The notes under the pieces are model-generated. The model did not search any database. It saw only the letters and a program-made list of their open reading frames with translations, and had not been told where the DNA came from. A stretch of DNA of 64,000 nt. It comes from Atherix ibis. Lineage: Eukaryota > Arthropoda > Insecta > Diptera > Athericidae. The stretch lies in NCBI GenBank assembly GCA_958298945.1, contig OY282610.1, positions 22,530,233 through 22,594,232 of the forward strand, read 5' to 3'. This document shows, piece after piece, positions 11,432 to 22,984 of this stretch. Made by a program: the position numbers and the translations under genes. Within the stretch, counting starts at the first letter, position 1, and each line of letters opens with the position of its first letter.

Positions 11432-13281
11432 ATGGCTGAACAATGTAAGTTTCACAAACAAATTTCTTTTAATATATTTATATTTAATAAAGAACGGAAT
11501 GGTAATATTATATTTGATGTGAAGAAGTAAAATTTTCCTATTTTCAAATCGAATTTTCTTCAAATTCTGAAGACATCTTTTAACAATAATATGGAATAAC
11601 CGCATTGGTGATTGGTTGTTATTTCGGTAAAAGTAGTAATAATCGCTAATTGTTATTTGGTAATAATAATCGAAAAGTGCAGGAAAGTTTTGACAAATGT
11701 TTTCTTCAAAATACCAGTGATAGTTTTCGAAGCAATTTTTCCACGTGCAAACGCATACAAAGATATTTTTTGTGTGTATATACGAAAAAGTGGTGATTTT
11801 TCTTGTGAAATTTTTATTTTTTTTTACATAACAATGTGAATTGTACAATTTCTGAAACTACGCACCATCGAATTGTAAAATCGTATAATTTCCGTTCTTG
11901 AAACAACTAAAATTTACACGTGTTCATTTAGGGTCTTAAAAATGGACGCCTAATCCTCTTATGAGGCTTCATGTCTAATAATTGAATTATTATTTAATTC
12001 GATTTTTCTAACAACAGCAAACAAATTTAATTGGAAAAAAACGTTGGTCGGCACTTTTTTTTTCTTAAGTCAGGAAATTTAAAAATAAACCAATTATTCC
12101 TTATGGTCAAATAGATGCATTGCGATAAAAGAGAACGAAAGAGGTTCCATAATAATATATTTATGGCCTACCGAATCTAATTATCTTCAGACCTTATTCA
12201 ATAATTTAATTATTCTTGGAATTTATTTTTTCTCGTAATTGTTTATTGCAATCATCAGTAAACAATTTTAGAATGTGTTTACGTGAATCCTGAGTCATGT
12301 CCTATGTTGGTCAATATCACAAAAAATTACAACAAAATATTTTCGAAATGGTAATTTCGCATTTGAAGATTTCTACAACCTCTGAAAATGCCAAAAAATT
12401 TAACGATTTGTCAAAATGAACTTTAACGCCTTCCTCTACGCATTTGGGAGACAATCTCTTTTGAGGATGCAACCCCAAACCTACAAGCATTAGCTGTATT
12501 TCATTACTCTTGCGAATACAAATGAGTAGTTACGCTATACAAGTTACGGTTAGAGTATTTTAGTTCCCAAATTGAAAATAGATGGTTTAGCGGGTTCATT
12601 GGTTATGTTGAAGGGTCATATTTTTGTCAGTATTATTTATATGTGAATAAACTCAGTTTTCATTGTTTATATGTGAGTAAACTCAGTATTGTTGTTGACA
12701 ATTTTGATGTTATATTTTACTTCTGTCAGTAACCTCTGCCTTCCATTGGGCATCTACTCCCAAATACCTGCGAGTACCAAAATTGACCCAATGGAAGACG
12801 GCTATTGCTACATGGATATTATTAAATTATATATCTTCAATCAGTTTTATTATATTTAAACAAAGTTATTATTTTATGATTTCGGAATAATTTTTTTATT
12901 TTATTATAAATTTTAGTGAACTTGTCTCAGAAAGATATGGTATTGCAGAAAATCAAATTGATTGAAGAGTTACTTGAAAAGTTCGCAAGATTACTAATAA
13001 AACTAAACATAGACCATCAAATTTCGATAGATACAATTAAAGGAAATCCCCAAAATACGGAAAATCAGGAGCTATTGTCTCTGATGGAGGAAAACTTACA
13101 GTTGAACCACCGGGTATTCGAAACGTATATACCGAATATTAAACAATTTCTGGACTATGTGTCTATTAAAAACGATGAGCATATGTATGAGTATATGGAT
13201 GAGCTGCAACAAATACAAAATAATTTACAGGGCTATATTACAAATATTATTGCAGAAGACTTGTTTGGAAGTACAGAATAG
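11432..13281 (+). CDS. Two-exon gene B, paralogue of gene A
   Basis: Function unknown. Exon 1 coding part is 11432-11444 (ATGGCTGAACAAT) with donor GTAAGT at 11445. The acceptor ATTTTAG ends at 12916 and exon 2 runs 12917-13281. The joined frame encodes about 125 residues, starting MAEQLNLSQKDM. The protein is charged and probably all-helical (KIKLIEELLEKFARLLIKLN at about residues 17-36), more acidic than gene A, with no signal peptide or membrane segment visible. By eye roughly one third of residues match gene A, although surrounding non-coding DNA is almost identical. An AATAAA signal lies at 13331. Both copies keep an open frame, the same splice phase and matching splice sites, which argues against random ORFs. 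Expression is unknown. Confidence 0.62.
12495..12802 (-). mobile_element. MITE copy 2, in the intron of gene B
   Basis: This reverse-orientation, diverged member of the 6932-7287 family carries the TTTATATGTGAATAAACTCAG and GCGGGTTCATTGGTTATGTT blocks. One end (CCAATGGAAGACGGC, next to TA at 12803) is recognisable; the other end is missing or eroded. It is absent from the intron of gene A. Confidence 0.65.
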
Positions 13282-14439
13282 ACAGAACCCATAAATTTAA
13301 TGGATAAATTTGTTTTCCATTCTTGTTTTGAATAAAATAAAAAAAAATGTTTAATTAAATTTATATAGTTTTTATTTGGTAATCGAATGCGCTTGTTTCG
13401 ATAAGAAAATATTCAGGATAGTTGGGAGTGACTTGGAATTATTGTAAATGTAACTATTGCCTTTGTTGTATACAAGAATTACAGTGAAAAGTAAGTAAAT
13501 GGTTGTGATTATTTAATAGTTCTTCAAACTGTCCACTTGGTTATGTTACTATAAAATATTTTCGGCTATTTAACTAGGAAAAAATTGTTATAAAACAAGA
13601 TAAAAGAATGAACTTTTAGTTAGTCACAGATGTGGTATAATAGGTAGTGGTCAAGGTAAGAAGTGAGATGCCTTTATACCCTCAATGTAAAAAATATGCC
13701 AGGAGAAACAGTGTTATTTGTAGTCGCCCAAGGGGAAGAAGACCAAAAAAAAAATATAATAAAAAAGAAAATTCAGATTTTATGGGCGGATGGAAGAGTA
13801 TAAATTAAGAAAGGTAAAAATTTGGAAAAATAAAAAAATAAATATCTTACGTGTATACATGAAAAAACCGAAGAACACTACGTCGGGCATAAAATTAAGA
13901 GAAAGACAAAATAGAAAAGAAGCCGGTGGAGTGGACCGACTACTCATATCGTTACCCCAAATCTCCCATAGCACTTTTAGGGCAATTGTTTGGAGTACAA
14001 CTCAATATTGTGTGCAACAGCGATGATCCTCTGCACGGTATCTGTCATTCAAATAACGAGGGATATTCAGAAGGAACCCTACCCAAAGAGAACTTCCAAA
14101 TAAATGTTTTATAATAATAAAAATTAATTACAACAAAACCAAACAACTTCCCTAGTAAAAAAAAAAAAAAAAGTGCTAATTCGTACACACTTAATTGTAT
14201 CGTAAAACTTGACTTATATTCTAGTACATTTTGATTAAAAATTCATTTAATTTTTTATTCTATTTTTTTCTAAATATATTTTTAACATTTACATGTCAAG
14301 TAGCATTAGTACTGAAATGTGAATTGGAAATTCAGGGACAATTAATAATTATTTCTGCTCAAATACTAGAAATAATCGCATATAACTCATTAAATTGATA
14401 ATAAAACTGATATTTTGAAAGGAAAAACTTCAACTTTTA

Positions 14440-15840
14440 CAATACAATAAATATTAATTAAACAATGAATCTACAAAGATTTTATCCAAAACTTAATTTA
14501 TTAACTAGAAATGAAGTTTAGTATTTTTTCTTCAACTTTTTGAAATCCGAATTTATGTTTGAAATTTGATTTTCAAAAATTTCTTTCCCTTCTCTTGGGG
14601 TAGTCGATTCAAGTTAAACTGAAAAAATTAAAAAAATTTAAAAGGTTTAAATATAAAAAGCACCATATTTTTTTTCAATTTAAAAAGATCACCTTTTTGA
14701 GATAAACGCAGATGTAATGGTAAGATTAATCATCCATCAATTTCATCATTATTACTATGAATTGGATTCGAGTTCTTCCGAGAGAATGGGATCATCCAAT
14801 GGTGTTAAATTAGATTCACTCCTTTGCAGACTAATTTCTATTTTTTTTTCATATCTCCTTCGTTATCATCGGAACAGTGATCTGCTTAAGCATTCAGCGT
14901 CTTCGGAGCTGTAATCTTCTGTGGGGACATCGATGTCACTATTATCGCTGTCACTACTACTTTGACAGAAACAGTTCCCTTTCTGTGTTAAAATATTTCA
15001 TTATTAAATAATATGATGAAGAATGTTTACCCAATACGAAGTGAGAAAGGACACATACAAATAGTTTCGTTACCAGAAAATAACAGAGACGCTATTCCGC
15101 TCTAACAAAGTCAGTCACGTTCCTGATCATCAACGGATTCTTCATAGGATTGTGAAGCGAACAAATCGAACTGGTCCACATAACCAAGGTAGTCCATATA
15201 TCCATGCATCCAATTCATCCGAAACTAAACTATATAACAACACAGAACGTAACATGATCGCTTCCGCTATATTCTCCTTGTTATAGTTTATTTCATAATC
15301 GAATTCTGTGTAAAGCAATTGTTGCTCAAAAATTCTGTAACGATAGACTTAACTGATTTATTAAACTTTAAACGCACGGAAATTAACAATAAAATCATAT
15401 ACGGCAGATTATGTGTGCAAACTTGAAATTTATCCCAAGTTTTCTTGTGGTTTCACAAATAAAATTATAATCGGCCGAGCCCAATCAAATAAGTTCACTA
15501 CAATAATATTGTCATATTTTTTCCGGTATCAAATCTGTTGATAAAAATTAATAGTTTGTGTACTATTTTAATATACAAACTTGCAAAAAGAACCACTAAA
15601 CTTCTATTGACGAGTTAAAAAGGCATGCAAGGTCATACGCACAACACATTTCGTTCAAATGAACTTTTGCATTGATGTATACGTATATGTAATGTTATGT
15701 CTCCATATTGACTCCAAGCGGCCATAAATCGAACAAAGAGCATATTTATGTACAGAACTTATTGTGTTAATATGACACCACGCACATCTAGTTTTCGTAA
15801 AGGAAATGTTCTGAATTCCAAAAGCCCAATTAATACACAT
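14440..15840 (-). repeat. Inverted duplicated locus, copy 1
   Basis: The reverse complement of this block aligns with about 40233-42900. Matching landmarks are CGTATTGGGTAAAC, GAATTTCCGTGC-like and AAATCAGTTAAG segments upstream, and GAAGATTACAGCTCCGAAGA plus the ACACCATTGGAT block downstream. Copy 1 has only about two 15-bp acidic repeat units where copy 2 has about one hundred. A third, partial copy lies at 44840-45420. Confidence 0.85.
14866..15218 (-). pseudogene. Candidate acidic Ser/Asp-rich gene, short-repeat copy
   Basis: On the minus strand, a 35-codon frame starts at ATG 15218 (MNWMHGYMDYLGYVDQFDLF...) and ends at 15111. A second frame opens after acceptor TTTTAACACAG at 14982 and reads KGNCFCQSSSDSDNSDIDVP, continuing through EDYSSEDAEC to a stop at 14866. 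The second segment is supported by similarity to copy 2, where the DSDNS repeat is enormously expanded. A clean donor joining the two segments in frame was not found, and downstream frames (HCSDDNEGD and a further LTPLDDPILSEELESNS) are only open in other phases, so I treat it as a broken or mis-spliced gene. The family is not recognised. Confidence 0.3.
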
Positions 15841-16150
15841 TTTAACACACTTATTTTTTAAAAATATATAATTTAAACATAACGAGATATCTTTATTATA
15901 TTTTTTATAATATTAGTTTGAAATCACATTCTCCGTGAAGTGGTGGTAATCATAGCGAATAGTCTGCATGTTGAAGCTTTTGTTAACATTTTTTATTGTG
16001 ATATATTTTTTTAAAATTTTTAATTTTGGTAGATATCGGAATTTGAATTTCAAGTTTGTTTTTATTTAATATTTAATTTAGTTTCGAACAAGTTTATCCA
16101 TTTTTATAAAAAGTTTTTTTCATAAGCAATTTAAATGTAATTTATTATTA

Positions 16151-17366
16151 CCAGGTGTATATGGTTAAATCTGCTGTTTTTTAGTCAAAAGAAAAACACA
16201 TGTTTTTATCCTTGGAAAGCAAAAACAAATTTATTCAAAGTACTTGCCCCCGCTAGCTACACATTTTTTCCATTTCTCGGGCAATTTGTGGATACCACGC
16301 CAAAAAAATTCCTTCTCTTTCGAGGCAAACTACTCATCAAGCCATTTTCGGACGTCTTCGTAAGAATTGAAGTACTGCTCAGCGAGCGCGTGACCCATCG
16401 ACGAAAACAGGTGGTAGTCGAACGGGGCCAGCTCTGGTGAATAATCGGGGTGGGATAGTACCTCCCAGTTGAGTGTCTCCAAGTAGTTTCGGATCATTTT
16501 TGACGTGTGCGATGGTGCGTTGTCGTGGAGGAAAATCAGCTTGTCATGTCTTTGTTGATAATCCGTCCTTTTTTCACGCAGAAGACGGCGTAATTTGATC
16601 AGTTGTTGATGGTAGCGGTGGGCATTACAGTTTCACCAGGTTCCAACATCTCATAGTAGACGATATCCAGCTGATCCCACCAAACGCACAGCATCGTCTT
16701 CCGTCCGAAGCGATTTGGTCTTGGGGAAGATGTTGATGGTTGGCCGGGATCAACCCACGATTTCTTGCATTTAGGATTCTCGAAATCTATCCACTTTTCA
16801 TCGCCTGTCACAATCCGATGCAGGAACGACTTTATTTTTTGTCTGGCGAGCAAGATTTCGCATGTTCTTTGGCGTCGTTCCATCTGACTATCGTTCAATT
16901 CATGCAGTAACACCTAATTGCTCCGCGAGCAATTTTCCCGATTGGTTTACGTCTTCGTGCAAAAGAACCTGCAATTGATCGTCCTCAACCTTCCTAGGCC
17001 GATTTTCACGCTTCTTGTCCCACAAGTCAAAATTGCCGTCTTTGAACCGACGAAACCAATCTCTGCATGTTGTTTCCGATAAAGCACTGTCACTATAGAC
17101 CTCCATAAGTATTCGATTCGATTCAGCAGCCGATTTCTTCAAATTGAAGCAGAAAAGCAGAGCTTCCCGCATATGCTCTTTTCTGGCACAAAACTAGACA
17201 TGATTACCAAAGGAAAAATGTATGTTGTTGCACGAAATTGCTGACCATGTGCACTAACTAATGTTGACAGATGTCAAACTCATAGAAAAAAAGTATGTTG
17301 TGCCCACGCTCACTCACGCCATCTATGACCAAGCTTATATCCCTGGATTTAAACTTATACCCCTGG
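16151..17366 (-). mobile_element. mauritiana-type mariner element, full length but defective
   Basis: The element is 1216 bp and flanked by TA at 16149-16150 and 17367-17368. Its ends match: CCAGGTGTATATGGTTAAAT on the left and, reverse-complemented, CCAGGGGTATAAGTTTAAAT on the right. It encodes a broken transposase on the minus strand. End sequence and protein resemble the mauritiana subfamily of mariner (which includes Mos1). Confidence 0.9.
16231..17201 (-). pseudogene. mauritiana-type mariner transposase, broken
   Basis: The ancestral start is probably ATG at 17201 (SSFVPEK), with a one-base loss before the MREALLFCF frame at 17172. The N-terminal HTH region is present (ETTCRDWFRRFKDGNFD). 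After EQLGVTA a short internal deletion removes the WVPHEL lead-in, and the frame resumes at LHELNDSQMERR. The first catalytic Asp sits in TGDEKW, the second in LHDNAPSHTS and the third in SPELAPFDYHLF, with the usual D-34-D spacing. A one-base frameshift lies near 16640 and a Trp-to-stop (TAG) falls shortly before the C-terminal WRGIHKLPEKW block. All catalytic residues survive, but no functional protein can be made from this copy. Confidence 0.9.
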
Positions 17367-18185
17367 TATGTAAAATAATGAAGTGTTTTATTGGACGTGT
17401 TTTGTGTGTTCATACAAATTTTGGAAATAATTGAACGGATTTCTTTTTAAAGGAGACCTAAACAGAATATATTATAATCAAAAATTGGAATATTAGTAAT
17501 TTTCTAATTTTCACTATAAAACTAAGTTATTTGCGTACGAAACAAAAGGGTTTTTAATATAAATGATTTTTTTATTTATCAACATATAACTAAGTTATAT
17601 TTGTTCCGACATATTTAAATTTTGAAAACTTAAGAGTAAAACTGAGATATTTGCTGCACAATATCACAAGATAATATTATATTGAGTTCCAAATAAATAA
17701 AGGAACTACAAATTTGGTCTGTAGATGGCATAAAGGTGACCGTTCACAACAATTCGAATAATAATTCACAAATAAAAAACATTAAAACTTATTGCGGGAA
17801 TCAAAAATAGTTCAAATTATTTTTAAAACATATTTTGGGCAATATTTTATTTCAAATGAATTATTTATTTAAATTATAAAAGTGTCAATAGATGGTGGTA
17901 GTAGCATAAGCATCGTTTGTGATGATGCTTACGTGTTGATTACTACAAATAAGGTCCTACCTAGGTATATAAATTAATATGGTAAGATATTGCGCATGTA
18001 TCATTCCATCTCCCTCTCGAAATTTTCTGTCAAATGACGTAGTTCAGGAAGTACAATTCTTTAACCGGGTATAAACAAAACAAACTTATTAACTGAAGTA
18101 GCGTGTTTATTTAAAGTTGATTGTGTTAACATTTCGTTTATATATTAAATAAAGCAAAAAGCAAGTGGTTTATTATAAAGTTAAG

Positions 18186-19566
18186 ATGGCAATCTGTGCA
18201 ATGCTTCAATGCAACAGCAGCAACGACAAACGGCTGAAAAGAAATCAAGACGAATGTGTTAGGACCAGTGTAAAAATTTTTAAATTTCCTAAGGACAAAT
18301 TGTATGCAAGACAATGGCTATAAAAGTGCAAGAGAAGTGATAAAGTGAATATCAATAATGCTTACGTTTGTTCAAAACATTTCAAACCTGAACACTATTT
18401 GCGAAACCTGCAGCACGAATTATTAAATTAATCACCTAGAAGCTGTAGAAAATTAAAATTAGATGCAATTCCAACCGAAAATCTGCCAATTGGAAGTGTA
18501 AAGTATGAAGTGAAGGAGACTGTTCGTCAGTCAAAAGACAGGATAGAAAAAAAACAATCAGATTGTGAATAATATGCTGTAAGTATTTTGCTTGAAATAA
18601 AGCGGTGTACACCTTTAGTCATGCGTGCGAAAGGATAAGACATATCGCCTTAATCAGGATCCCCTCGAAATGTTTTTTGGCGTCATGCGTGCGAAAGGAG
18701 GACTGTACGACCATCCAACAGCTTTGCAGTTCAAATATCGCCTAAGAAGTTTCCTGTTGGGTAAAAATGAGAGCATAATATCACAGCATAGTAATGTGCA
18801 GTGTGATGAAACAAAAAATGTCAAAATGGATGTCGACGCAGCTTTGAGCCACTCCCATTCGCTTAATAAATCCAACACTCTGCAATTGGGAAATTCATCG
18901 GTCGAATTTAGTTCACCCGAATTTATAGAGGAGTATGTGGATTCAGAAATGTTCGACGGCAGTGAATTCGATAAAGACGACGATTTGGTAGATGAAATGT
19001 TCGATGTTGGGTTCGATGATTTAAATGAAGATGCTTCAGAAGAGTTGTCTTCAGGTTACGTGTGCCTGACTTCAAATCATCAAAAAGATCTTACCAAAGA
19101 GACCACCATTAATGCCGCAGAAATAGATTTGAATATAAGTGCAGGAATGTATGATTTAGATTACCTAGAATACGATGGTTTGGAGCATCTCGCTGGCTAC
19201 ATTATTCACAGATTAAGATTTAAAATTCCAAACATGCTTGAGACATATTGTGAAATAGACCCAACAATAAGCTTGACATGGACGGATACAGTAACGGAAG
19301 GCAGGCTACGCAAACCCAAATTGCATTTTATGGAAAATTTAATCAATCTTGAAACGATATTTAAAAACTACAACATGAATACATTAAAAACTGGCCGTGA
19401 CTATATAAAAAATTTATTGCAACTTGCTGAAAATATAGAGCTAGAAACAGAAATAAAAAAATTATTTTTTAGATGTAAAATGTTTTTTAAAATCAGAATA
19501 TTAAATGCGGAGATGGTTGAAAATGCTAATGCAAAAAAAAGAAAAATTAATAAAACTATAAAATAA
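18186..19566 (+). pseudogene. P-like transposase: THAP domain plus C-terminal part
   Basis: ATG at 18186 opens a THAP-type C2CH DNA-binding domain: C-x4-C (CAMLQC), KIFKFPKDK, ARQW, then CSKHF, and SCRKLKLDAIPTENLP which ends such domains. The frame is broken by TAA at 18321 and near 18430. After about 18600 a junction leads into an open frame at 18625-19566. It starts with the P-transposase block QDPLEMFFGVMRAKGG and DHPTALQFKYRLR, followed by a Glu/Asp-rich stretch (about 18900-19060) and GLEHLAGYIIHR, also typical of the P C-terminus. The GTP-binding and RNase H-like catalytic regions are absent. The 313-codon frame has no ATG at its beginning. Such truncated proteins can act as repressors in P families, but that is only an inference here. 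Confidence 0.85.
18618..18699. repeat. 18-bp direct repeat at the deletion junction of the P-like element
   Basis: GTCATGCGTGCGAAAGGA occurs at 18618-18635 and again at 18682-18699. The second copy is genuine coding sequence (VMRAKGG). The first sits exactly at the junction where the middle of the transposase gene is missing, so it looks like templated filler from gap repair. Confidence 0.7.
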
Positions 19567-19787
19567 ATGATTTCATATGTACATGCTTACATAATTTATT
19601 TTTATTTAATCATTTTACAATATATTTCGTTTAATTTTTTTTAAAAGATAGTAGCGAACACACTTATTTCAAATATACGTAGATCACACAATATACGCTC
19701 GCTCGTACACACAACATATTCTACTTCCTGAGTGACGTAGCTGCGCAGTAGATTTACCATATTATTCTATATACCTTGAGGTCCTAC

Positions 19788-20300
19788 AATGTATTTTGCA
19801 CTCCTTTAACTTTTGCATCTGGTAGCGTTTGCAATCTTTTCTGAAGTCACGCAAATCGGCAATTCAATTCAGTACAAAATTTGAAGTCATATTAATCAGT
19901 ATTATTATGCTGGGAGCGTTTGAATATTAATCGACAAGAAAAATTAAAAGTAAGTGTTTTTTCCTTATTGTTTCAATACACTTTGTATTAAAAAATAAAT
20001 AAAAATCATCTGCAATTTTAATTTTCTATTTTCAATTTATTTCTTTAAACATTAAACATATATCATTACTGAAGGAGTCCCTTGAGATCGGTTGATGCGA
20101 ATGGACGCATCAAAAGTTTGTTCGAGATTTGGCGCAATAATTAAATTATTTTCATGTGACCAAATTACAATAGTACGTGTATTCTCGTGACTAATACTAA
20201 ATAAAAAAATTTAATAACAACTAACTATACCGCGATCGATAATATCGGAAAATTTAGCCGATACTATTATTAGCGTACCATCTTTTATATTTACATTTAC
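19788..20300. other. AT-rich spacer
   Basis: No coding frame, repeat or terminal repeat was recognised between the P-like element and the open frame at 20311. Confidence 0.3.
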
Positions 20301-20310
20301 GTTGCTTTAA

Positions 20311-20690
20311 ATGGTAAAGCGACCAGCCCACCGGACATCGGCTTCAACTGGTGATGCAGACATAGATTCTGTACGCAACTTCACCATCCCTACCTCACGG
20401 TCTATGCACTCAAAAGCAGTAACACAAACACTGCCGCAACTCACTAATAAAGAAAAAACACCAACCACCAGAACCGCACCAACTTCAACATCGACAACGC
20501 CCATCACCATCAGTTGAACTAGTGCCGAAAACCGGTTCGGCCAACTGAATTCGGTTCTGGTTGTTGGTGAAAAAATCGTCCCACAAAACAATTTTTTCGA
20601 GCTAGGCGGTCCCATCGCTGAGCAAATCACGAATCGGAATTCGAAGGAAAGGCCCAAACAAAAGACCTTGTGCCATCTTAACTAAATCGG
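20311..20690 (+). other. Thr/Pro/Ser-rich open frame with one internal stop
   Basis: An ATG at 20311 opens 68 codons rich in Thr, Ser and Pro (TPTTRTAPTSTSTTPITIS), ending in TGA at about 20515. The same frame then stays open for another 57 codons (FGQLNSVLVVGEKIVPQNNF). Composition resembles low-complexity N-terminal regions of retrotransposon ORF1 proteins, and R1-type sequence follows beyond the assembly gap, but no motif confirms this. Genuine protein or chance cannot be decided from the sequence. Confidence 0.25.
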
Positions 20691-21234
20691 CTAATTCAGA
20701 CAAGACACAAATGGCGAATATCATACGTACCAGAGGAAGGAAGACAAGACGTTCGGACTTATTATAAGATGCTTGCACCAAACCACTTGAAGAAATAAAA
20801 CAAGAGCTACAGGTTGAAATAGAAGTAACGCTTCCTCTTCGCTTCCTCTCTTTTTTATTGACTTGGAAAGTTAAGCCCTTTTGAAAAAAATAAGGAATTT
20901 TTTGATGTACACATTTGCCTAGAGAAAAATTAATGGAGGTGGCGGAGTACCTTAACCTGTGAAAAGTATAATTTACTGATATAGGCGCCAGGAGTATGAA
21001 CACTCAAAGACCTACTGCAGATATCTACCAAATTACGTAAAGTCCGCTGACGCATATTTGACCATTCCGTGCACTAAGGCTAGGCCTACTCCATCTCAAA
21101 AGCACACATATCATAGCTAATCATATCAACAATCCCGCTAATATCAGTATCCACAAAAGCACAGCATAAACACCAATAACAAAATATTATATTAATAACC
21201 CGAATATGTTTATTCCTCATCCTCCATCCTTATC

Positions 21235-21434
21235 NNNNNNNNNNNNNNNNNNNNNNNNNNNNNNNNNNNNNNNNNNNNNNNNNNNNNNNNNNNNNNNNNN
21301 NNNNNNNNNNNNNNNNNNNNNNNNNNNNNNNNNNNNNNNNNNNNNNNNNNNNNNNNNNNNNNNNNNNNNNNNNNNNNNNNNNNNNNNNNNNNNNNNNNNN
21401 NNNNNNNNNNNNNNNNNNNNNNNNNNNNNNNNNN
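21235..21434. other. Assembly gap, 200 N
   Basis: The run is exactly 200 undetermined bases, probably a scaffolding gap of nominal length. Open frames crossing it are meaningless. Confidence 0.98.
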
Positions 21435-21469
21435 CCACCATCTTACGGTATGGCGATGTTGGTTACTAT

Positions 21470-21760
21470 TTATCACTATTTTTGACGGAGACATGAATAT
21501 TTTCGGGCTTACGAATTCCGCTTTAAATTGGCTTCTAGCCCAATGTGCTCTACTTGGGACGCGGTAGTGGAGAGCACGGAGCACGTATACGTTTACTACA
21601 CCCGATTCAATGCGGAAAGAGAGAAGCTCAGAAGTGGGTTGACGGACCTCTGACAGCGTTCATGGACGTTCAATTTTCACAATTGAAAAGTTATTCTGAA
21701 TGTACAACTGAACAATTTCAGGTCGTTCGGGTGGTATGTACTTGGACTGAAGTTTCATAA
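21470..21760 (+). pseudogene. R1-clade retrotransposon, C-terminal fragment
   Basis: Right after the gap the plus strand reads RHEYFRAYEFRFKLASSPMC, then STEHVYVYYTRFNAEREKLR. This is the C-terminal Cys/His region of R1-clade proteins (GHG-F---L-RF, SP-C--C, E--EHV-F-C-RF). Two of the expected Cys positions are changed (Trp in STWD, Tyr in VYYTRF), so it is decayed. The gap may hide more of the element. Confidence 0.65.
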
Positions 21761-21937
21761 ACGTGCTGTATGACAGCTGTCAAAAAAATCTGTCAAATTT
21801 ATAGTGTTGCTGATAAGTCCATCTAATTTGTAGATGCACTAAAATCACCGTGGGATTATTTTTTATATCTTATCTGTCTTTCTGACATTCCTATTACAGT
21901 GGCTCAGTAAAATGCCTTTGGTGGCATCGCAATAATA

Positions 21938-22254
21938 GGCCTTTTCCTTTGGATCAATTTTGATACTACGCGGTAGATGGCCAAAGGAAAGCCAAATTCT
22001 AAACACTAGTAGATACATAACCTCAAAACAGTCAAAAACAATACTGAGTTTACTCAAACATAAACAATAAAAACTGAGTTTATTCACACATAACCAACGA
22101 ACCCGCAAAAGTATCTATTTTCACTTTAGCAACTAGGAATCCACCTTACGTAAATTGTTTGCGTAACTCCCCGTTCGATGTAGTCGTTTGTTCGAGGTAG
22201 AGTAGATGATGACAGCTACAACTACCGCGTAGTAGCAAAATTGTTCAAACTAGA
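21938..22254 (+). mobile_element. MITE copy 3
   Basis: Same family as 6932-7287. It starts GGCCTTTTCCTTTGGATCAA after TA, shares the ACTGAGTTTACTCAAACATA and CGTAACTCCCCGTTCGATGT blocks, and ends near ACCGCGTAGTAGCAAAATTG, where the right terminal repeat is eroded. Confidence 0.75.
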
Positions 22255-22980
22255 ATAAGCAAAGTTATGACTACATGAAAAAAATTGTTTTCTTTCATTT
22301 TTATTTCAGAGAAAATGCATTTAATTTTCTATAGAGTGTGTCTAGAATTAGAATATGGACTTCTTTGTATTTGTAAGAGGGATATAATTATGTAAATTTG
22401 TATTTAGTATTGTATCATTATGGTCTGCATAGTTCTAAATAAAAAATATGCATGTACATAAATATAATATATGTGAAAATGCCTATCTGGATTGAAATAA
22501 TTTCGAAAGCACTAATGATAAATATGCAACGTAATTAGTCATACGTATATAAAAATTCATCATAATATAGTATCTTGAATAATTGATATAAATGTGAAGA
22601 TACAATTAACTAAAAATTAAATATATCATTTTTATAAATAAGTTTTTGATATTCTATATAAAAAATAACTAACAAGGAAAACAAATCCATTAAAAACTCA
22701 ATCAAAATGTATCCTTGGGGATAGAGAAATCATAGAATTTTTATAGATCTCACCTTAATAATAATTATTCATTCAGTTCATATGCAAATACATATTTTCC
22801 AAATTATAAAATAAATTCTTTCTACTAAAAATGCGGTACTTCGTTTTTATTTCAATAATTTCTTCCTTTTTATTTAGAGTTCTTTGATTCAATTTAAGAG
22901 AATAAAATTATTTGAAAGTATATGTAAGTATTGAATTAACATAAAAGTCATCATTATCAAAGAAGAGATTAACTGGGAGG
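22255..22980. other. AT-rich stretch, nothing recognised
   Basis: It is very AT-rich with stops in all frames. No gene, RNA or transposon end was recognised. Confidence 0.4.
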
Positions 22981-22984
22981 CTAG

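Larger units (their letters stand above)
10023..14240 (+). repeat. Direct segmental duplication, unit B
   Basis: This is the second copy of unit A. It is shorter, mainly because an intronic block equivalent to 4450-5240 is missing. The 5' flank 10210-11330 is nearly identical to unit A, including the poly-pyrimidine-rich block around 10560-10730. It contains gene B. The 13690-14240 part matches 7320-7850 closely, including a block around CGACTACTCATATCG whose origin I do not recognise. Confidence 0.9.
17961..19778 (+). mobile_element. P-like (THAP-type) transposon, internally deleted
   Basis: The element is 1818 bp. Terminal inverted repeats are CTAGGTATATAAATTAATAT on the left and, reverse-complemented, CAAGGTATATAGAATAATAT on the right, both continuing GGTAA. 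It is flanked by AGGTCCTAC at 17952-17960 and 19779-19787; P elements make 8-bp duplications, so one base may match by chance. A subterminal inverted CAGGAAGTA lies at 18045-18053 and 19732-19740. Between the ends are a THAP-domain remnant and the C-terminal part of a P-type transposase. The catalytic centre is missing. Confidence 0.9.

Noticed and set aside
11384..11848. 154-codon minus-strand frame
   Set aside because: Antisense to exon 1 and the intron of gene B; the nearly identical DNA of unit A breaks this frame, so it is not conserved.
13780..14114. Frames of 62-78 codons downstream of gene B
   Set aside because: The corresponding DNA in unit A has different frames and stops; no protein similarity seen.
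21206..21584. Frames spanning the assembly gap
   Set aside because: They consist mostly of undetermined bases.
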